A DNA stretch of 64,000 nucleotides from Streptomyces sp. NBC_00224 (GCF_041435195.1 NZ_CP108106.1:2294001-2358000), one strand, 5' to 3'; counted from the stretch's first letter, positions 21,684 through 31,735 are shown. Program-made: numbers and translations. Notes: generated by a model not told the origin, from the letters alone.

Positions 21684-22967
21684 TCACGGCCGCACCCGTC
21701 CCGGATAGTGGTCCGCGACCACGCGTGCCATCGCGCCGATCCGGTCCTGGGCGACGTCCTTCGCCGAGAAGAAGCAGTGGCCCCGCACGGAGCGGTACTT
21801 CCGTGCGAGCGTGAGGTGGCGGGACAGCTCGGCCGGGTCCTGCCACGCCGCGGGCTGGGCCGGGTTCCCGGCCTTGTAGAGGGCCTCCCCGACGATCAGC
21901 TGGGTGCCGCTGCCTCGCGCGACCGCGTCCCACCAGGGCACGAGCTTGGCGTAGTCGGCGGCCTGGAAGCCGATGTTCCAGTACACCTGCGGGCAGATGT
22001 AGTCGATCCAGTGCTCGCGCACCCATTTCCTGGTGTCGGCGTACAGGTCGTCGTAGGTCTGCACACCGGCCGTGGTGGGCGAGCCGAGCGGGTCGGTCGC
22101 CGCGTTGCGCCAGACCGCGAACGGGCTGATCCCGAACTTCACGCGGCGGCGGATCTGCTTGATCCGGGCGGCCGTCTCCCGCACCAGCTTGTCGATGTTG
22201 TCGCGGCGCCAGGCGGCGCGGTCCGGGAAGCCCGCGCCGTACCGGGCGTACGCGTCGTCGTCCGCGAAGGTCTGACCGGCCACCGGGTACGGATAGAAGT
22301 AGTCGTCCCAGTGCACCGCGTCCAGGTCGTAGCGCGCGACCGCGTCCAGCATCGCGTCCTGCACGAACCGGCGGACCTCGGGCAGCCCCGGGTTGTAGTA
22401 GAGCCGTCCGCCGTACGCCACGACCCAGTCGGGGTGCACGCGCGCGGGGTGGGTCGGCACCAGCCGGGACGGGTCGGTGTGGTTGGCCACCCGGTACGGG
22501 TTGAACCAGGCGTGCAGCTCAAGGCGGCGCCGGTGGGCCTCGCGGACGGCCGTGCCCAGCGGGTCCCAGCCCGGGTCCTGGCCCTGGACGCCGCTCAGAT
22601 ACTGGGCCCACGGCTCGTACGGCGAGGGCCACAGGGCGTCGGCGGTGGGGCGGACCTGGAGCGCCACCACGTTGAGTCTTCGCTCCGCCGCCCGGTCGAG
22701 GTGGGCGAGGAGCTCGGCCTCCTGCCGGTCCGGGGGCAGACCCGGTTGTGAGGGCCAGTCGAGGTTGGACACCGTCGCCAGCCACATCCCGCGGAACTCC
22801 AGGGGCCGGGGCGGGTTCCAGGGGCGGGCCGGGCCTGGGGTCGCCAGGACCCCGGGCGCACCCTCCGCGGCACTGGCCGCACCCGCTGTGACCAGCCCGT
22901 TCATCGCGCCCGCCGTTCCGGCCGCGAGGGTCCCCGCCAACAGTCCCCGTCGAGTGATCCGTCCCAC
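21684..22967 (-). CDS. Tat-exported family-10-like glycosyl hydrolase (GHL10/YngK type)
   Basis: A 427-residue protein whose start, MGRITRRGLLAG followed by a hydrophobic stretch to about residue 33, is a twin-arginine signal. The catalytic barrel begins FRGMWLATVSNLDWPS and contains HAWFNPYRV, VHWDDYFYP and ICPQVYWNIGF, hallmarks of the GHL10 (former DUF187) family of predicted glycosidases. The substrate is unknown; cell-wall or extracellular glycans are likely. The GTG start has GAGGGGG seven bases upstream. The Tat translocase genes are elsewhere in this window. Confidence 0.87.
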   Translation of the reverse strand: MGRITRRGLLAGTLAAGTAGAMNGLVTAGAASAAEGAPGVLATPGPARPWNPPRPLEFRGMWLATVSNLDWPSQPGLPPDRQEAELLAHLDRAAERRLNVVALQVRPTADALWPSPYEPWAQYLSGVQGQDPGWDPLGTAVREAHRRRLELHAWFNPYRVANHTDPSRLVPTHPARVHPDWVVAYGGRLYYNPGLPEVRRFVQDAMLDAVARYDLDAVHWDDYFYPYPVAGQTFADDDAYARYGAGFPDRAAWRRDNIDKLVRETAARIKQIRRRVKFGISPFAVWRNAATDPLGSPTTAGVQTYDDLYADTRKWVREHWIDYICPQVYWNIGFQAADYAKLVPWWDAVARGSGTQLIVGEALYKAGNPAQPAAWQDPAELSRHLTLARKYRSVRGHCFFSAKDVAQDRIGAMARVVADHYPGRVRP

Positions 22968-23131
22968 TTGATGACCCCCTCGTCGCTACGAATGTCCGGT
23001 GTTGCGCACAGCATGCCCGCCCCACCCCGTGATCCACACGCAGGCGCGGAGTAACGTCGTGGGCCGGGACGGGCGCCGGAATCACACGGGGGACCCGCCA
23101 GGACTTTTCTGTCAGAAGCGAAAGGCACGAT

Positions 23132-23992
23132 GTGACCGACATCGAACGCGTCGGAGTGGTGGGCTGCGGCCAGATGGGGGCCGGCATCGCGGAGGTCTGC
23201 GCCCGCAGCGGCTTGGACGTGAGGGTCGCCGAGACCACCGGCGAAGCCCTGGAGATCGGCCGTACCCGGCTGCACAACTCCCTTTCGAAGGCCGCCGAGC
23301 GCGGCAAGATCACCGAGCAGGAGCGCGACGAGACGCTCGCCCGGCTGAGCTTCACCACCGACCTCGGCGAGTTCGCCGACCGCGATCTCGTCATCGAGGC
23401 CGTGGTCGAGAACGAGCAGATCAAGACCGAGATCTTCCAGGTGCTCGACCAGGTGGTGACCCGCCCGGACGCGATCCTGGCCTCCAACACCTCCTCCATC
23501 CCGCTGGTGAAGCTCGCGGTCGCGACCTCGCGGCCCGACCAGGTCATCGGCATCCACTTCTTCAACCCGGCCCCGGTGCAGAAGCTCGTCGAGCTGATCC
23601 CGGCGCTCACCACCTCCGAGGGCACCCTCAGCCGGGCCCAGGCCATGGTGGAGAAGGTCCTCGGCAAGCACGCGATCCGCGCCCAGGACCGCTCGGGCTT
23701 CGTGGTCAACGCCCTCCTCATCCCGTATCTGCTCTCCGCGATCCGGATGTTCGAGTCGGGCATCGCCAGCCGCGAGGACATCGACAACGGCATGGAGCTG
23801 GGCTGCGCCCACCCGATGGGCCCGCTCAAGCTGTCCGACCTCATCGGCCTGGACACGGTCGCCTCGGTGGCGGACTCGATGTACGACGAGTTCAAGGAGC
23901 CGCTGTACGCGGCGCCGCCGCTGCTGCAGCGCATGGTGGACGCGGGGCGTCTGGGCCGCAAGACCGGGTCCGGTTTCTACTCGTACTCCTGA
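23132..23992 (+). CDS. 3-hydroxybutyryl-CoA dehydrogenase
   Basis: A 286-residue NAD(P)-dependent dehydrogenase of 3-hydroxyacyl-CoA. The Rossmann loop is VGVVGCGQMGAGIAEVCARSG (about 6-26). The catalytic His is in GIHFFNPAPV with the conserved ASNTSSIP and NRSGFVVNALLIPYL-like motifs. The single-domain length is that of butyrate/polyhydroxybutyrate or phenylacetate-type enzymes, not the fused FadB. It stands alone and a hairpin terminator follows. Confidence 0.93.
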   Translation: MTDIERVGVVGCGQMGAGIAEVCARSGLDVRVAETTGEALEIGRTRLHNSLSKAAERGKITEQERDETLARLSFTTDLGEFADRDLVIEAVVENEQIKTEIFQVLDQVVTRPDAILASNTSSIPLVKLAVATSRPDQVIGIHFFNPAPVQKLVELIPALTTSEGTLSRAQAMVEKVLGKHAIRAQDRSGFVVNALLIPYLLSAIRMFESGIASREDIDNGMELGCAHPMGPLKLSDLIGLDTVASVADSMYDEFKEPLYAAPPLLQRMVDAGRLGRKTGSGFYSYS

Positions 23993-24025
23993 GCACACCT
24001 GCGTACATCGGGGACTTGTCGTCGC

Positions 24026-24059
24026 CGGGCCCGGCTCCTCTGCGTGAGGGCCGGGCCCG
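24026..24059 (+). terminator. hairpin after the dehydrogenase gene
   Basis: A 10-base-pair perfect stem (24026-24035 with 24050-24059) with a 14-base loop, 34 bases after the stop codon. There is no T-run, as is common in Streptomyces. Confidence 0.6.
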
Positions 24060-24064
24060 CCGCG

Positions 24065-24079
24065 TTCACACCCGGTGTG
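24065..24079. promoter_or_regulatory. CACAC-N3-GTGTG palindrome, copy 1
   Basis: TTCACAC-CCG-GTGTG lies about 115 bases upstream of the small membrane protein gene. The same palindrome recurs upstream of the TPR regulator 2.4 kb away. The regulator that binds it is unknown. Confidence 0.4.
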
Positions 24080-24192
24080 CGGCGCGAGCACGCATATGCT
24101 CTTCGCACACTCTCCCGCCCCTGGAACAGGGCGAGTTGACTCCTTGGCGAAAAGTCAATGGCATTCCGCCACAACGACGAAGGAGCCTCGCC

Positions 24193-24450
24193 GTGCCGAG
24201 CGACCCCGGCCATCCGATGGCCGTCGACGAACTGTTCGAGTTACGCCGTTCCCTGGAAGTGGGCCTGGCCCGCATCGATGGACAGCTGACACTGCACACC
24301 CACCGCGACGACCAGAGCGAACGCGAACTGACCGACCTGGGCGTGCGGGTGGCGTCCCTGGAACACACGAGGTGGCCGCTGCCCGCGCTCACGGTGCTCA
24401 CCGCCCTCGGCGCGCTGACCGTGGCGGTGTGGCAGGCGCTGGGGCGGTGA
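24193..24450 (+). CDS. small membrane protein with coiled coil, function unknown
   Basis: An 85-residue protein. Residues 8-55 form an amphipathic helix rich in Glu, Arg and Leu, probably a coiled coil (DELFELRRSLEVGLARIDGQL). Residues 60-82 are a single transmembrane helix. The GTG start has AAGGAG at good spacing. I recognise it only as a conserved actinomycete small protein. It is convergent with the NUDIX gene. Confidence 0.7.
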   Translation: MPSDPGHPMAVDELFELRRSLEVGLARIDGQLTLHTHRDDQSERELTDLGVRVASLEHTRWPLPALTVLTALGALTVAVWQALGR

Positions 24451-24465
24451 GCGGGTGACGGCGGA

Positions 24466-25002
24466 TCAGCCGTCGCCGAGCCGCATGTGGTGCAGGAGCA
24501 GGAGCCCGGCCGCCATGTTGGCGGCCGGGACCTCGCCGCGGGCGATCATGTCGGGTACCAGCTTGAGCGGTATCCACTCGCGCCGCGACGACTCGAAGTC
24601 GTCCTCGGGGTGGCCGATGTACTCGGCCGACTCCGACCAGTAGAGGTGGTGCCGGGCGTCGATGAGTCCGTTGGCGGGCTCGACGGTGAGGAGATGGCGC
24701 AGCGGGCCCGGCCGCCACCCGGTCTCCTCCTCCATCTCGCGGGCGGCCGCGGCCGCGATGTCCTCGCCGTCCTCGACGACCCCGGCGGCCAGCTCCCAGC
24801 CCCAGCTGTCGGTGATGAACCGGTGCCGCCACAGCAGCAGCACCTCGTTGGCCTCGTTGACGACGGTGGCCACGGCGACCGGGCGGAGCCGGATCACGAA
24901 GTGGTCGAGGTGCCGCCCGTCCGGGAGGGCGACGTCGGCGAGATTGACGCGGAACCAGCGGTTCTCATACACAGTTTGTTCACTCAGGTTCGTCCACTGC
25001 AC
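24466..25002 (-). CDS. NUDIX hydrolase (ADP-ribose pyrophosphatase type)
   Basis: A 178-residue hydrolase. The NUDIX box GVVEDGEDIAAAAAREMEEETGW matches GX5EX7REUXEEXGU fully, with the metal-binding glutamates. The N-terminal segment (VYENRWFRVNLADVALPDG) and the late GLIDARHHLYW are those of ADP-ribose/ADP-sugar pyrophosphatases. GTG at 25002 is chosen because GGAAGG lies upstream of it; a TTG 21 bases earlier would put that site inside the gene. It follows the TPR regulator on the same strand and may be coexpressed. Confidence 0.88.
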   Translation of the reverse strand: MQWTNLSEQTVYENRWFRVNLADVALPDGRHLDHFVIRLRPVAVATVVNEANEVLLLWRHRFITDSWGWELAAGVVEDGEDIAAAAAREMEEETGWRPGPLRHLLTVEPANGLIDARHHLYWSESAEYIGHPEDDFESSRREWIPLKLVPDMIARGEVPAANMAAGLLLLHHMRLGDG

Positions 25003-25053
25003 GTTTTTGCCACCTTCCGACAAGTAGATGGCAATATCGCAGCAGGCGCACGC

Positions 25054-26394
25054 TCACAGGGGAACGCGCAGCGCCCCGTCGATCAGCTCGGCGGCTTCGT
25101 CGGCGCCGGCGCAACCGCTCTCCACCAGATGCTCGCGTACGACGCGCAACCGGTCGCGCAACCGCTGCGACTCCATCCCCCGGGCCCGCTCGGCCATCTC
25201 GACCGCCGTCGCGACGGCCCGGTCCGCCTCGCCCTGCCGGAGCTCGATCTGCGCGAGCATCGCAAGCCGGTGCACCCTGCCCCGGTCGTGCGAGGGGGCG
25301 CGCGCGGCCAGTCCCGCCTGCTCGCGCGCGGCCGGCAGATCGCCCAGCCGCAGCAGGGCCTCCGCCACCTGGACGTTGACCAGGCCCGGCTGGACGTAGC
25401 CGGTCTCGGCGGGTTCGTTCTTCGGCCGGATCCGCTCGGCCGCCCGCTCGGCGCCGCGGATCGCGCCGAGCGCGCTGCGCCCGTCGCCGAGGTGCGCGTA
25501 CGCCTTCGCCTGCATCGCGTGCAGATCCGCGGCCAGCGCCGGAGTGAGCTGGTGGCCCGCCGTCCGCAGCGCCGCCTCCGCGAACGCGACCGCCTGGCGG
25601 TAGTCGTGCATGTACAGCGACTGGTTGACGAGCAGGGCGATCACATACGCGCCGAGCCCCCGGTCCCCGCTCGCCTTCGCCAGCCGCAGCGCCTGGTGGA
25701 AGTAACGCTGGGCCAGGCCCTGGGCGTTGGAGTCGTACGCGCAGATCCCGGCGATCGCGACCAGCCCCCCGGTCGCCCGGTGCAGCTGGCGGCCGGTCCG
25801 GTCGGTGTAGCAGCCGCGCAGCAGCGGCGCGGTCTCGGAGTTGAGGAAGCCCACGATGCGCGAGCGGGTGGCGATGCCCCCGGCCTTGCGGTACATCAGC
25901 TCGTAGTGCGCGCGGGCCGACCGCAGCATCTCGATGTCGCTCTCGCTCACCGCGGTCTGGCCGTGCCGTGACACATCGGTGTCCTCCGGCGGGTTCTCCC
26001 ACTCCCACACCGGCATCACGGCCGGGGTGCCGGTGACCGCGGGCGCGCCCAGTATGTGCGGGCGCTGCTGCTCGTCGGAGCGCCACAGGGCGGTGGCGCG
26101 CTCCACGAACCCGGCGAGCGGCGAGCCGACCGGCGCGACCGGCTCGCCCGGCACGCCGAGCCCGATGTCGTCGAGGGTGACCGGCCGGTGCAGCCGGACC
26201 GCGAGCACCTCGCAGATCAGATCGGGCACCTGGCCGCGCGGCCGCTGGCCCTTCAACCACCGTGCCACCGCGGTGTGTTCGTACCTCAGTGCCAGCCCTC
26301 TGCCACGGCCGGCCTGGTTCACATGGGCCGCGAGCCCGGCGTTGGAGATGCCGGCCTCGTCGACCAGCGCGTCGAGCAGGGTATTGGGCTGCAT
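25054..26394 (-). CDS. HTH/TPR-type transcriptional regulator
   Basis: A 446-residue Streptomyces regulator. The N-terminal region (about 1-65: ISNAGLAAHVNQAGRGRGLALRYEHTAVARWLKGQRP) is a helix-turn-helix-like domain. A linker contains MPVWEWENPPED. The C-terminal 250 residues consist of helical tetratricopeptide-like repeats. This arrangement is shared with Streptomyces regulators of development and antibiotic production such as NsdA, but orthology was not established. A perfect palindrome 45 bases upstream of the ATG suggests autoregulation. Confidence 0.8.
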   Translation of the reverse strand: MQPNTLLDALVDEAGISNAGLAAHVNQAGRGRGLALRYEHTAVARWLKGQRPRGQVPDLICEVLAVRLHRPVTLDDIGLGVPGEPVAPVGSPLAGFVERATALWRSDEQQRPHILGAPAVTGTPAVMPVWEWENPPEDTDVSRHGQTAVSESDIEMLRSARAHYELMYRKAGGIATRSRIVGFLNSETAPLLRGCYTDRTGRQLHRATGGLVAIAGICAYDSNAQGLAQRYFHQALRLAKASGDRGLGAYVIALLVNQSLYMHDYRQAVAFAEAALRTAGHQLTPALAADLHAMQAKAYAHLGDGRSALGAIRGAERAAERIRPKNEPAETGYVQPGLVNVQVAEALLRLGDLPAAREQAGLAARAPSHDRGRVHRLAMLAQIELRQGEADRAVATAVEMAERARGMESQRLRDRLRVVREHLVESGCAGADEAAELIDGALRVPL

Positions 26395-26438
26395 CAGGCC
26401 CTCCGTTGGCTCGGTGCGCCCAGCGTAGACGAGGCGCG

Positions 26439-26455
26439 TTCACACGGGGTGTGAA
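26439..26455. promoter_or_regulatory. CACAC-N3-GTGTG palindrome, copy 2
   Basis: A perfect inverted repeat TTCACAC-GGG-GTGTGAA lies 45 bases upstream of the TPR regulator's ATG, in the expected promoter region. It resembles the copy at 24065. It is two bases longer than the BldD consensus and is not called as such. Confidence 0.5.
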
Positions 26456-26591
26456 GGGAGTACTCGCATTTATGCGCCGCGCACTCTGCCGCGAGGAAGC
26501 GGCTGCCGATTGACTGAACTGCCTCTCCACAGAGGCGTGCTGGGCCGCCGGCTCCCCCTCGTACAGTGCGGCGGCCCGCTCCCGGCGCCGC

Positions 26592-26630
26592 CGGTCCTGC
26601 CGAACTGCCCGTCACTCCGCGGCAGGACCG
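26592..26630 (-). terminator. hairpin after the PP2C phosphatase
   Basis: An 11-base-pair perfect stem (26592-26602 with 26620-26630) with a 17-base loop, directly after the phosphatase stop codon on the reverse strand. The remainder of this gap of about 250 bases holds only the palindrome of the TPR regulator. Confidence 0.6.
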
Positions 26631-26650
26631 ACGGCGCACGCCCGACCGGC

Positions 26651-27718
26651 TCAGCGCCGCGCCCGCGCGGTCGGGACGGCCGCGGTCTGTGCGGGCACGC
26701 GCACCCGGTCGTTGCGCAGCACCATCAGCGCCACGTCGTCGGCGAGCCGTCCGCCGGTGTGCCGCAGCAGCTCCCGCTGTACGCAGTGGACCACCGCGGC
26801 GGGTGACAGCGGGGTGTCCAGGGCCGCCCGGGCGAGTACTTCCTGCAGCCGGAAGAACCGCCCGGCGCGGTCCCGGGCATCCTCGGCGCCGTCCGTGTGC
26901 AGACACAGGGCCTCCCCGGGCAGCAGCCGGGTGCAGCGGTGCAGCGGCAGTTCGGCGGGGAGGGGGAAGGAGCCGAGCGGGGGCAGCGGGTCGCCGGGCA
27001 GCAGCGGCTCGGCGCCGCCGCACAGCCGGTAGGGCCACGGATGGCCGCAGTTGAGGGCGAGCACCAGGCCGTCGTCCCGGATCTCCAGGAGCAGTACGGT
27101 CACGAACTCCTCGGCGAGCGGGCTCTCGGGCTCGCCCGCGCAGCAGGCCGGATGCTCGCCGCGGGCCCGCTCGCGCAAGTGCCGTTGCAGCGCCCGGTCC
27201 AGGCGCCGCAGCACGCCCGCGAGGTCCGGCTCGTCGTGGGCGGCCTCGCGGAAGCTGCCGAGCACCGCCGCGACCGCGCCGAGCGGGCCGAGGCCATGCC
27301 CGCGCACATCGCCCATGATCACGCGCACCCCGTACGGCGTGGCCATCACCTCGTACAGATCGCCGCCGACCACCGCGCCCCGGGCCGCACAGAGCTGTCC
27401 GGCGGCCACGGTGAGCCCGTCGAGGCGGGGCGGCGGCGGCCGCAGCAGCACCCGCTGGGCGGCGTCGGCCACCTCCTGCACCTGCCGCAACTCCCGTGCC
27501 GCGCCCAGCCGTACGCCGTGCACCAGACAGATCACCGCGAGCAGGAAGGCCACGCAGGTGGCGATCCGCAGGCCCATGGACTCGTCGGTGGCCAGCGGGC
27601 AGGTCAGCTGCCAGCCCACCACCAGGGCCAGCCACAGGCCGGGCAGCGCGAGGGCGAGGCCCCGGCCCGTACCGAGGGCGCTCGCGCAGGCCGCCGTCCA
27701 ACTCCTGGTACGGATCAT
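26651..27718 (-). CDS. membrane PP2C/SpoIIE-type serine phosphatase
   Basis: A 355-residue protein. Two transmembrane helices (about 18-38 and 50-70) anchor a cytoplasmic SpoIIE-type phosphatase domain. Its metal-site motifs are visible: GAVVGGDLYEVM, VIMGDVRGHGLGPLGAVAAVLGSFR and a late DDVALMVLR. Such enzymes usually dephosphorylate anti-anti-sigma factors in partner-switching systems; no kinase or antagonist gene is adjacent. ATG at 27718 follows a G-rich site; an ATG nine codons earlier is less likely. Confidence 0.87.
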   Translation of the reverse strand: MIRTRSWTAACASALGTGRGLALALPGLWLALVVGWQLTCPLATDESMGLRIATCVAFLLAVICLVHGVRLGAARELRQVQEVADAAQRVLLRPPPPRLDGLTVAAGQLCAARGAVVGGDLYEVMATPYGVRVIMGDVRGHGLGPLGAVAAVLGSFREAAHDEPDLAGVLRRLDRALQRHLRERARGEHPACCAGEPESPLAEEFVTVLLLEIRDDGLVLALNCGHPWPYRLCGGAEPLLPGDPLPPLGSFPLPAELPLHRCTRLLPGEALCLHTDGAEDARDRAGRFFRLQEVLARAALDTPLSPAAVVHCVQRELLRHTGGRLADDVALMVLRNDRVRVPAQTAAVPTARARR

Positions 27719-27881
27719 GCCGTCGGCCCCCCTAGGCCTCTGCACCGTTCACCCCTGTACCGGCTGTCACCGGTTGCCCCGGCCTTCACGACCGGATTGA
27801 TTCTGTCGACGGTGCGCCCCCTTTTGCGTACATCGCTCCCTCTTCTCACCCGAACGAGTGAGAACACGTGAGGACATGTGC

Positions 27882-27915
27882 GAAGGGCGCATCCGGAGAT
27901 CCGGATGCGCCCTTC
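27882..27915 (-). terminator. terminator of pheST
   Basis: A perfect 15-base-pair stem (27882-27896 with 27901-27915) and a four-base loop, 22 bases after the pheT stop on the reverse strand. Confidence 0.85.
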
Positions 27916-27937
27916 AGAGGTCCTGCCTGCCGGCGGG

Positions 27938-30466
27938 TTATGCCCCGCGGAGCACCGCGCCCGTGCGCTCGGCGGCCAGGGCCACCGCCGCGTCGCGGGC
28001 GGCCGAGGCCTCCTCGACGGTCAGCGTGCGGTCGGCGGCGCGGAAGCGCAGCGCGTACGCCAGCGACTTCTTGCCCTCACCGATCTGCTCGCCGGTGTAG
28101 ACGTCGAACAGCCGGATGGACTCCAGGAGTTCACCGGCGCCGCCGCGCAGGAAGTACTCGACGACGGCGGACGGGACCTCCGTGTCGACGACCAGCGCCA
28201 CGTCCTGGGTGGCCACCGGGAAGGTGGAGATCCGCGGCGCCTGCAGGGCGCCCTCTCCGGCCTTCGCGAGCAGGTCCAGGTCGAGCTCCATGGCGCAGGT
28301 GCGCTCGGGCAGGCTCAGCGCCTTGACCACGCGCGGGTGCAGCTCGCCCGCGTGCCCGATGACGACGATCTCGCTGTCGATGACGACGGCGAGCTCGGCG
28401 CACCGGCCCGGGTGCCACGGCCCGTACTGGCCCTGCTGGACGATGAGTTCGGCGCCGGCCTCGTGGGCCAGGGTCCGGGCGGCCTCGACCGCGTCGGCCC
28501 AGTCCGCCGGGCGGCCCTTGCCCCACCAGCCGGCCTGCTCGCGCGCACCGGCGAGGACCACGGCCGCGTGCCGGGGCTGCGAAGGCAGCACGGCGTCGAG
28601 CGCGGCGATCTCCTCGTCGGTGGGACGGCGGTCGACGGGCAGCTGGACGGCGACGCCCTGCCGCTCGGCGGGCTGGAAGACCAGACCGGTCTCGAAGAGG
28701 GCCAGGTCGTGGCTGCCACGGCCGTCGTTGCGGCGCAGCGAGGTGAGCAGCCCCGGCAGCAGCGTGGTGCGCAGCGCCGGCTCCTCGTCGTTGAGCGGGT
28801 TGACCAGCTTCACGACGCGGCGGGCCGGGTCAGCGGCCTCCAGGCCCAGCTGGTCGAAGACCTGCTCGGAGACGAACGGGTAGTTCAGCGCCTCGACGTA
28901 GCCGGCCCCGGCGAGCGCGCGGCCCGCCCGGCGGTGCAACCGCTGGCGCTCGGTCAGACCGCGGCCGGCGGGCGGCTTCGGCAGGGTGGAGGGCAGGTTC
29001 TCGTACCCCTCCAGCCGGATGACCTCTTCGGCGAGGTCGTTCGGCTCGGTGAGGTCGGGGCGCCACGAGGGCACGGTGACGACGAGCTCGTCCTGCCCGT
29101 AGACGTCGCAGCCGATCTCCTGGAGGCGGCGCACCACGGTCTCGCGGCCGTAGTCGACGCCCGCCACGCGGTCCGGGTGGTCGGCGGCGACCGAGATGGT
29201 GCGCGGCGCGGAGGGCGCGATGACCTCGGTGACGCCGGCCTCGGCGGTGCCGCCCGCGAGCAGCACGAGCAGGTCGACGGTCCGCTGGGCGGCCGCGGAG
29301 GCGGCCTGCGGGTCGACGCCGCGCTCGAAGCGCTTGGACGCCTCGGAGGACAGCTTGTGGCGGCGCGCGGTGCGGGCGATGGCGACCGGGTCGAAGTGCG
29401 CGGCCTCGATGACCACCTCGGTGGTGCCCCTGACCTGTCCGGTCTCCGGGTCGGTGACCGAGTCGGCGATCTCCGTGTTGGCGCCGCCCATCACACCGGC
29501 CAGGCCGATCGGGCCCCGGTTGTCGGTGATGACCAGGTCGGCGGCGTCCAGCTTGCGCTTGGCGCCGTCGAGGGTGGTGAGCACCTCGCCGGGCTCGGCG
29601 CGGCGAACGCCGATGGTGCCGTCGACCCGCGTGCGGTCGTAGGCGTGCAGCGGCTGGCCGAGCTCGATCATCACGTAGTTGGTGACGTCGACGGCGAGCG
29701 AGATCGGCCGCATGCCGGCCTTCTGGAGGCGGCGCTGGAGCCAGATCGGCGAGCGGGCCTCGGGGTCGAGGCCGCCCACGGTGCGCGCGGTGAAGCGGTC
29801 GCAGCCGATCGGGTCGGCGCTCTTCACCGGGTAGCCGTACGAGTTGGGCGCGGGCACGTCGAGCAGCGCCGGGTCGCGCAGCGGCAGGCCGTACGCGATG
29901 GCGGTCTCGCGGGCCACGCCGCGCATCGACAGGCAGTCGCCGCGGTTGGCGGTGACGGCGATGTCCAGGACCTCGTCGACGAGCTCAAGGAGCTCGATGG
30001 CGTCGGTGCCGGCCTCGTGCTCGGGCGGCAGGACGATGATGCCGCCCGTACCGTCGTCGCCCATGCCCAGCTCGTCGCCGGAGCAGATCATGCCGTGCGA
30101 GGTCTTCCCGTACGTCTGGCGGGCGGCGATGGCGAAGTCGCCGGGCAGCACGGCGCCGGGGAGCACCACGACGACCTTGTCGCCGACCTGGAAGTTGCGC
30201 GCGCCGCAGACGATCTCCTGCGGCTCACCGGTGCCGTTGGCCGTGCCGACGTCGACCGTGCAGAAGCGGATGGGCTTCTTGAAGCCCTCCAGCTCCTCGA
30301 TGGTCAGTACCTTGCCGACGACCAGGGGGCCCTTGAGGCCGCCGCCGAGCTGCTCGACGGTCTCGACCTCCAGGCCGGCGGAAACGAGCTTGGCCTGGAC
30401 GTCACGGCCGGTCTCCGTCGCCGGCAGGTCGACGTACTCCCGCAGCCAAGAAAGCGGGACCCGCAT
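27938..30466 (-). CDS. pheT: phenylalanyl-tRNA synthetase beta subunit
   Basis: An 842-residue subunit of the alpha2-beta2 synthetase. It binds tRNA and holds the editing site. In order: N-terminal [15 protein letters not shown], an EMAP-like tRNA-binding domain (about 40-160), the B3/B4 editing domain, a B5 domain and a C-terminal FDX-ACB domain ([16 protein letters not shown]). The length is normal. Its ATG shares one base with the pheS stop codon (TGATG), so subunits are made by coupled translation. Confidence 0.98.
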   Translation of the reverse strand: MRVPLSWLREYVDLPATETGRDVQAKLVSAGLEVETVEQLGGGLKGPLVVGKVLTIEELEGFKKPIRFCTVDVGTANGTGEPQEIVCGARNFQVGDKVVVVLPGAVLPGDFAIAARQTYGKTSHGMICSGDELGMGDDGTGGIIVLPPEHEAGTDAIELLELVDEVLDIAVTANRGDCLSMRGVARETAIAYGLPLRDPALLDVPAPNSYGYPVKSADPIGCDRFTARTVGGLDPEARSPIWLQRRLQKAGMRPISLAVDVTNYVMIELGQPLHAYDRTRVDGTIGVRRAEPGEVLTTLDGAKRKLDAADLVITDNRGPIGLAGVMGGANTEIADSVTDPETGQVRGTTEVVIEAAHFDPVAIARTARRHKLSSEASKRFERGVDPQAASAAAQRTVDLLVLLAGGTAEAGVTEVIAPSAPRTISVAADHPDRVAGVDYGRETVVRRLQEIGCDVYGQDELVVTVPSWRPDLTEPNDLAEEVIRLEGYENLPSTLPKPPAGRGLTERQRLHRRAGRALAGAGYVEALNYPFVSEQVFDQLGLEAADPARRVVKLVNPLNDEEPALRTTLLPGLLTSLRRNDGRGSHDLALFETGLVFQPAERQGVAVQLPVDRRPTDEEIAALDAVLPSQPRHAAVVLAGAREQAGWWGKGRPADWADAVEAARTLAHEAGAELIVQQGQYGPWHPGRCAELAVVIDSEIVVIGHAGELHPRVVKALSLPERTCAMELDLDLLAKAGEGALQAPRISTFPVATQDVALVVDTEVPSAVVEYFLRGGAGELLESIRLFDVYTGEQIGEGKKSLAYALRFRAADRTLTVEEASAARDAAVALAAERTGAVLRGA

Positions 30467-31587
30467 CAGATCTCCATCCCGAACGGCCGGGTGAACCGGA
30501 CGTCACCCTCGACCATGTCTCGCATGTCTTCGACGTTGTGGCGGAACATCAGCAGGCGTTCGATGCCGAAGCCGAAGGCGAATCCGCTGTACTTCTCGGG
30601 GTCGACGCCGCAGGCGGTGAGCACCTTCGGGTTGACCATGCCGCAGCCGCCGAGCTCGATCCAGCCCTCGCTGGAGCAGGTGCGGCAGGGGCGGTCGGGG
30701 TTGCCGACGGACTCGCCGCGGCACACGTAGCAGACCATGTCCATCTCGGCGGACGGCTCGGTGAACGGGAAGAAGTTCGGCCGCAGCCGGGTCTTCATGT
30801 CCTGGCCGAAGAGCGACTGGACCATGTGGTCCAGGGTGCCCTTGAGGTCCGCCATGGTCAGGCCCTCGTCCACGGCGAGCAGCTCGACCTGGTTGAAGAC
30901 CGGGGTGTGCGTGGCGTCCAGCTCGTCCGTGCGGTAGACCCGGCCGGGGCAGATCACGTACACCGGCGGCTCGCGGTCGAGCAGCGAGCGGATCTGCACC
31001 GGGGAGGTGTGCGTGCGCAGCACCGTGCCGGAGTTCGCGGAGCCGTCGGCGGCCTGGACGAAGAAGGTGTCCGCCTCGCCTCGGGCCGGGTGGTCCGGGC
31101 CGATGTTGAGCGCGTCGAAGTTGAACCACTCGGCCTCGACCTGCGGGCCCTCGGCGACCTCGTAGCCCATGGCCACGAAGATGTCCTCGATGCGCTCGGA
31201 GAGCGTGGTCAGCGGGTGGCGGGCGCCGGCCGGTACGCGGTCGTACGGCAGCGAGACGTCCACCGCCTCCTCGACCAGGACGCGCGCGTCGCGCTCGGCC
31301 TCCAGCTCGGCCTGGCGGGCGGCCAGCGCCTTGTTCACGGCGCCGCGGGCCATGCCCACGAGCTTGCCGGCCGCGGCCTTGGCCTGCGGCGGCAGGGCGC
31401 CGATCTCACGGTTGGCGAGCGACAGGGGCGAGGTGCCACCGGCGTGCGCGGTCTTCGCGTGTGCGAGCGCGTCGAGGTCACCGGCCGCGGCGAAGGCGGC
31501 GAGCGCCTCGTCCCGCATGCGCTCGATCTCTTCCGGTTTCAGCGCCTCGACCTCAACAGGGTCGTACGACTTATTGGGTGCCGACAT
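30466..31587 (-). CDS. pheS: phenylalanyl-tRNA synthetase alpha subunit
   Basis: A 373-residue catalytic subunit. The N-terminal coiled-coil arm (about 15-105) is followed by the class II core with [16 protein letters not shown], motif 2 [12 protein letters not shown] and motif 3 [17 protein letters not shown] four-cysteine cluster, C286, C289, C301 and C304 (CYVC and CRTC), sits just before the conserved GGCGMVNP. It looks like a zinc knuckle and is absent from E. coli PheS. The start at 31587 (MSAPNKSYD) has GGGAAGAG close upstream. The 148 bases upstream hold no clear T-box or leader peptide. Confidence 0.97.
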   Translation of the reverse strand: MSAPNKSYDPVEVEALKPEEIERMRDEALAAFAAAGDLDALAHAKTAHAGGTSPLSLANREIGALPPQAKAAAGKLVGMARGAVNKALAARQAELEAERDARVLVEEAVDVSLPYDRVPAGARHPLTTLSERIEDIFVAMGYEVAEGPQVEAEWFNFDALNIGPDHPARGEADTFFVQAADGSANSGTVLRTHTSPVQIRSLLDREPPVYVICPGRVYRTDELDATHTPVFNQVELLAVDEGLTMADLKGTLDHMVQSLFGQDMKTRLRPNFFPFTEPSAEMDMVCYVCRGESVGNPDRPCRTCSSEGWIELGGCGMVNPKVLTACGVDPEKYSGFAFGFGIERLLMFRHNVEDMRDMVEGDVRFTRPFGMEI

Positions 31588-31735
31588 CTCTTCCCGTACT
31601 TCCGATTGGCTTGGCTGGGGGTCCCGCCACCGCGACCGCGACTGGGCCGCGCGACAGCACGGACACGAACGCGCCAAAGGTCGAGTCTAACGGGGTGGGT
31701 GAATGCGGATGCGCCCGTGGGCGGCCCGGCGGTCG

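Noticed and set aside
26439..26455. BldD binding site
   Set aside because: The palindrome is two bases longer at its centre than the BldD consensus and lacks its A/T centre.
31588..31735. T-box or phenylalanine leader peptide upstream of pheS
   Set aside because: No T-box bulge sequence, no Phe-rich short frame and no terminator-antiterminator pair could be seen.
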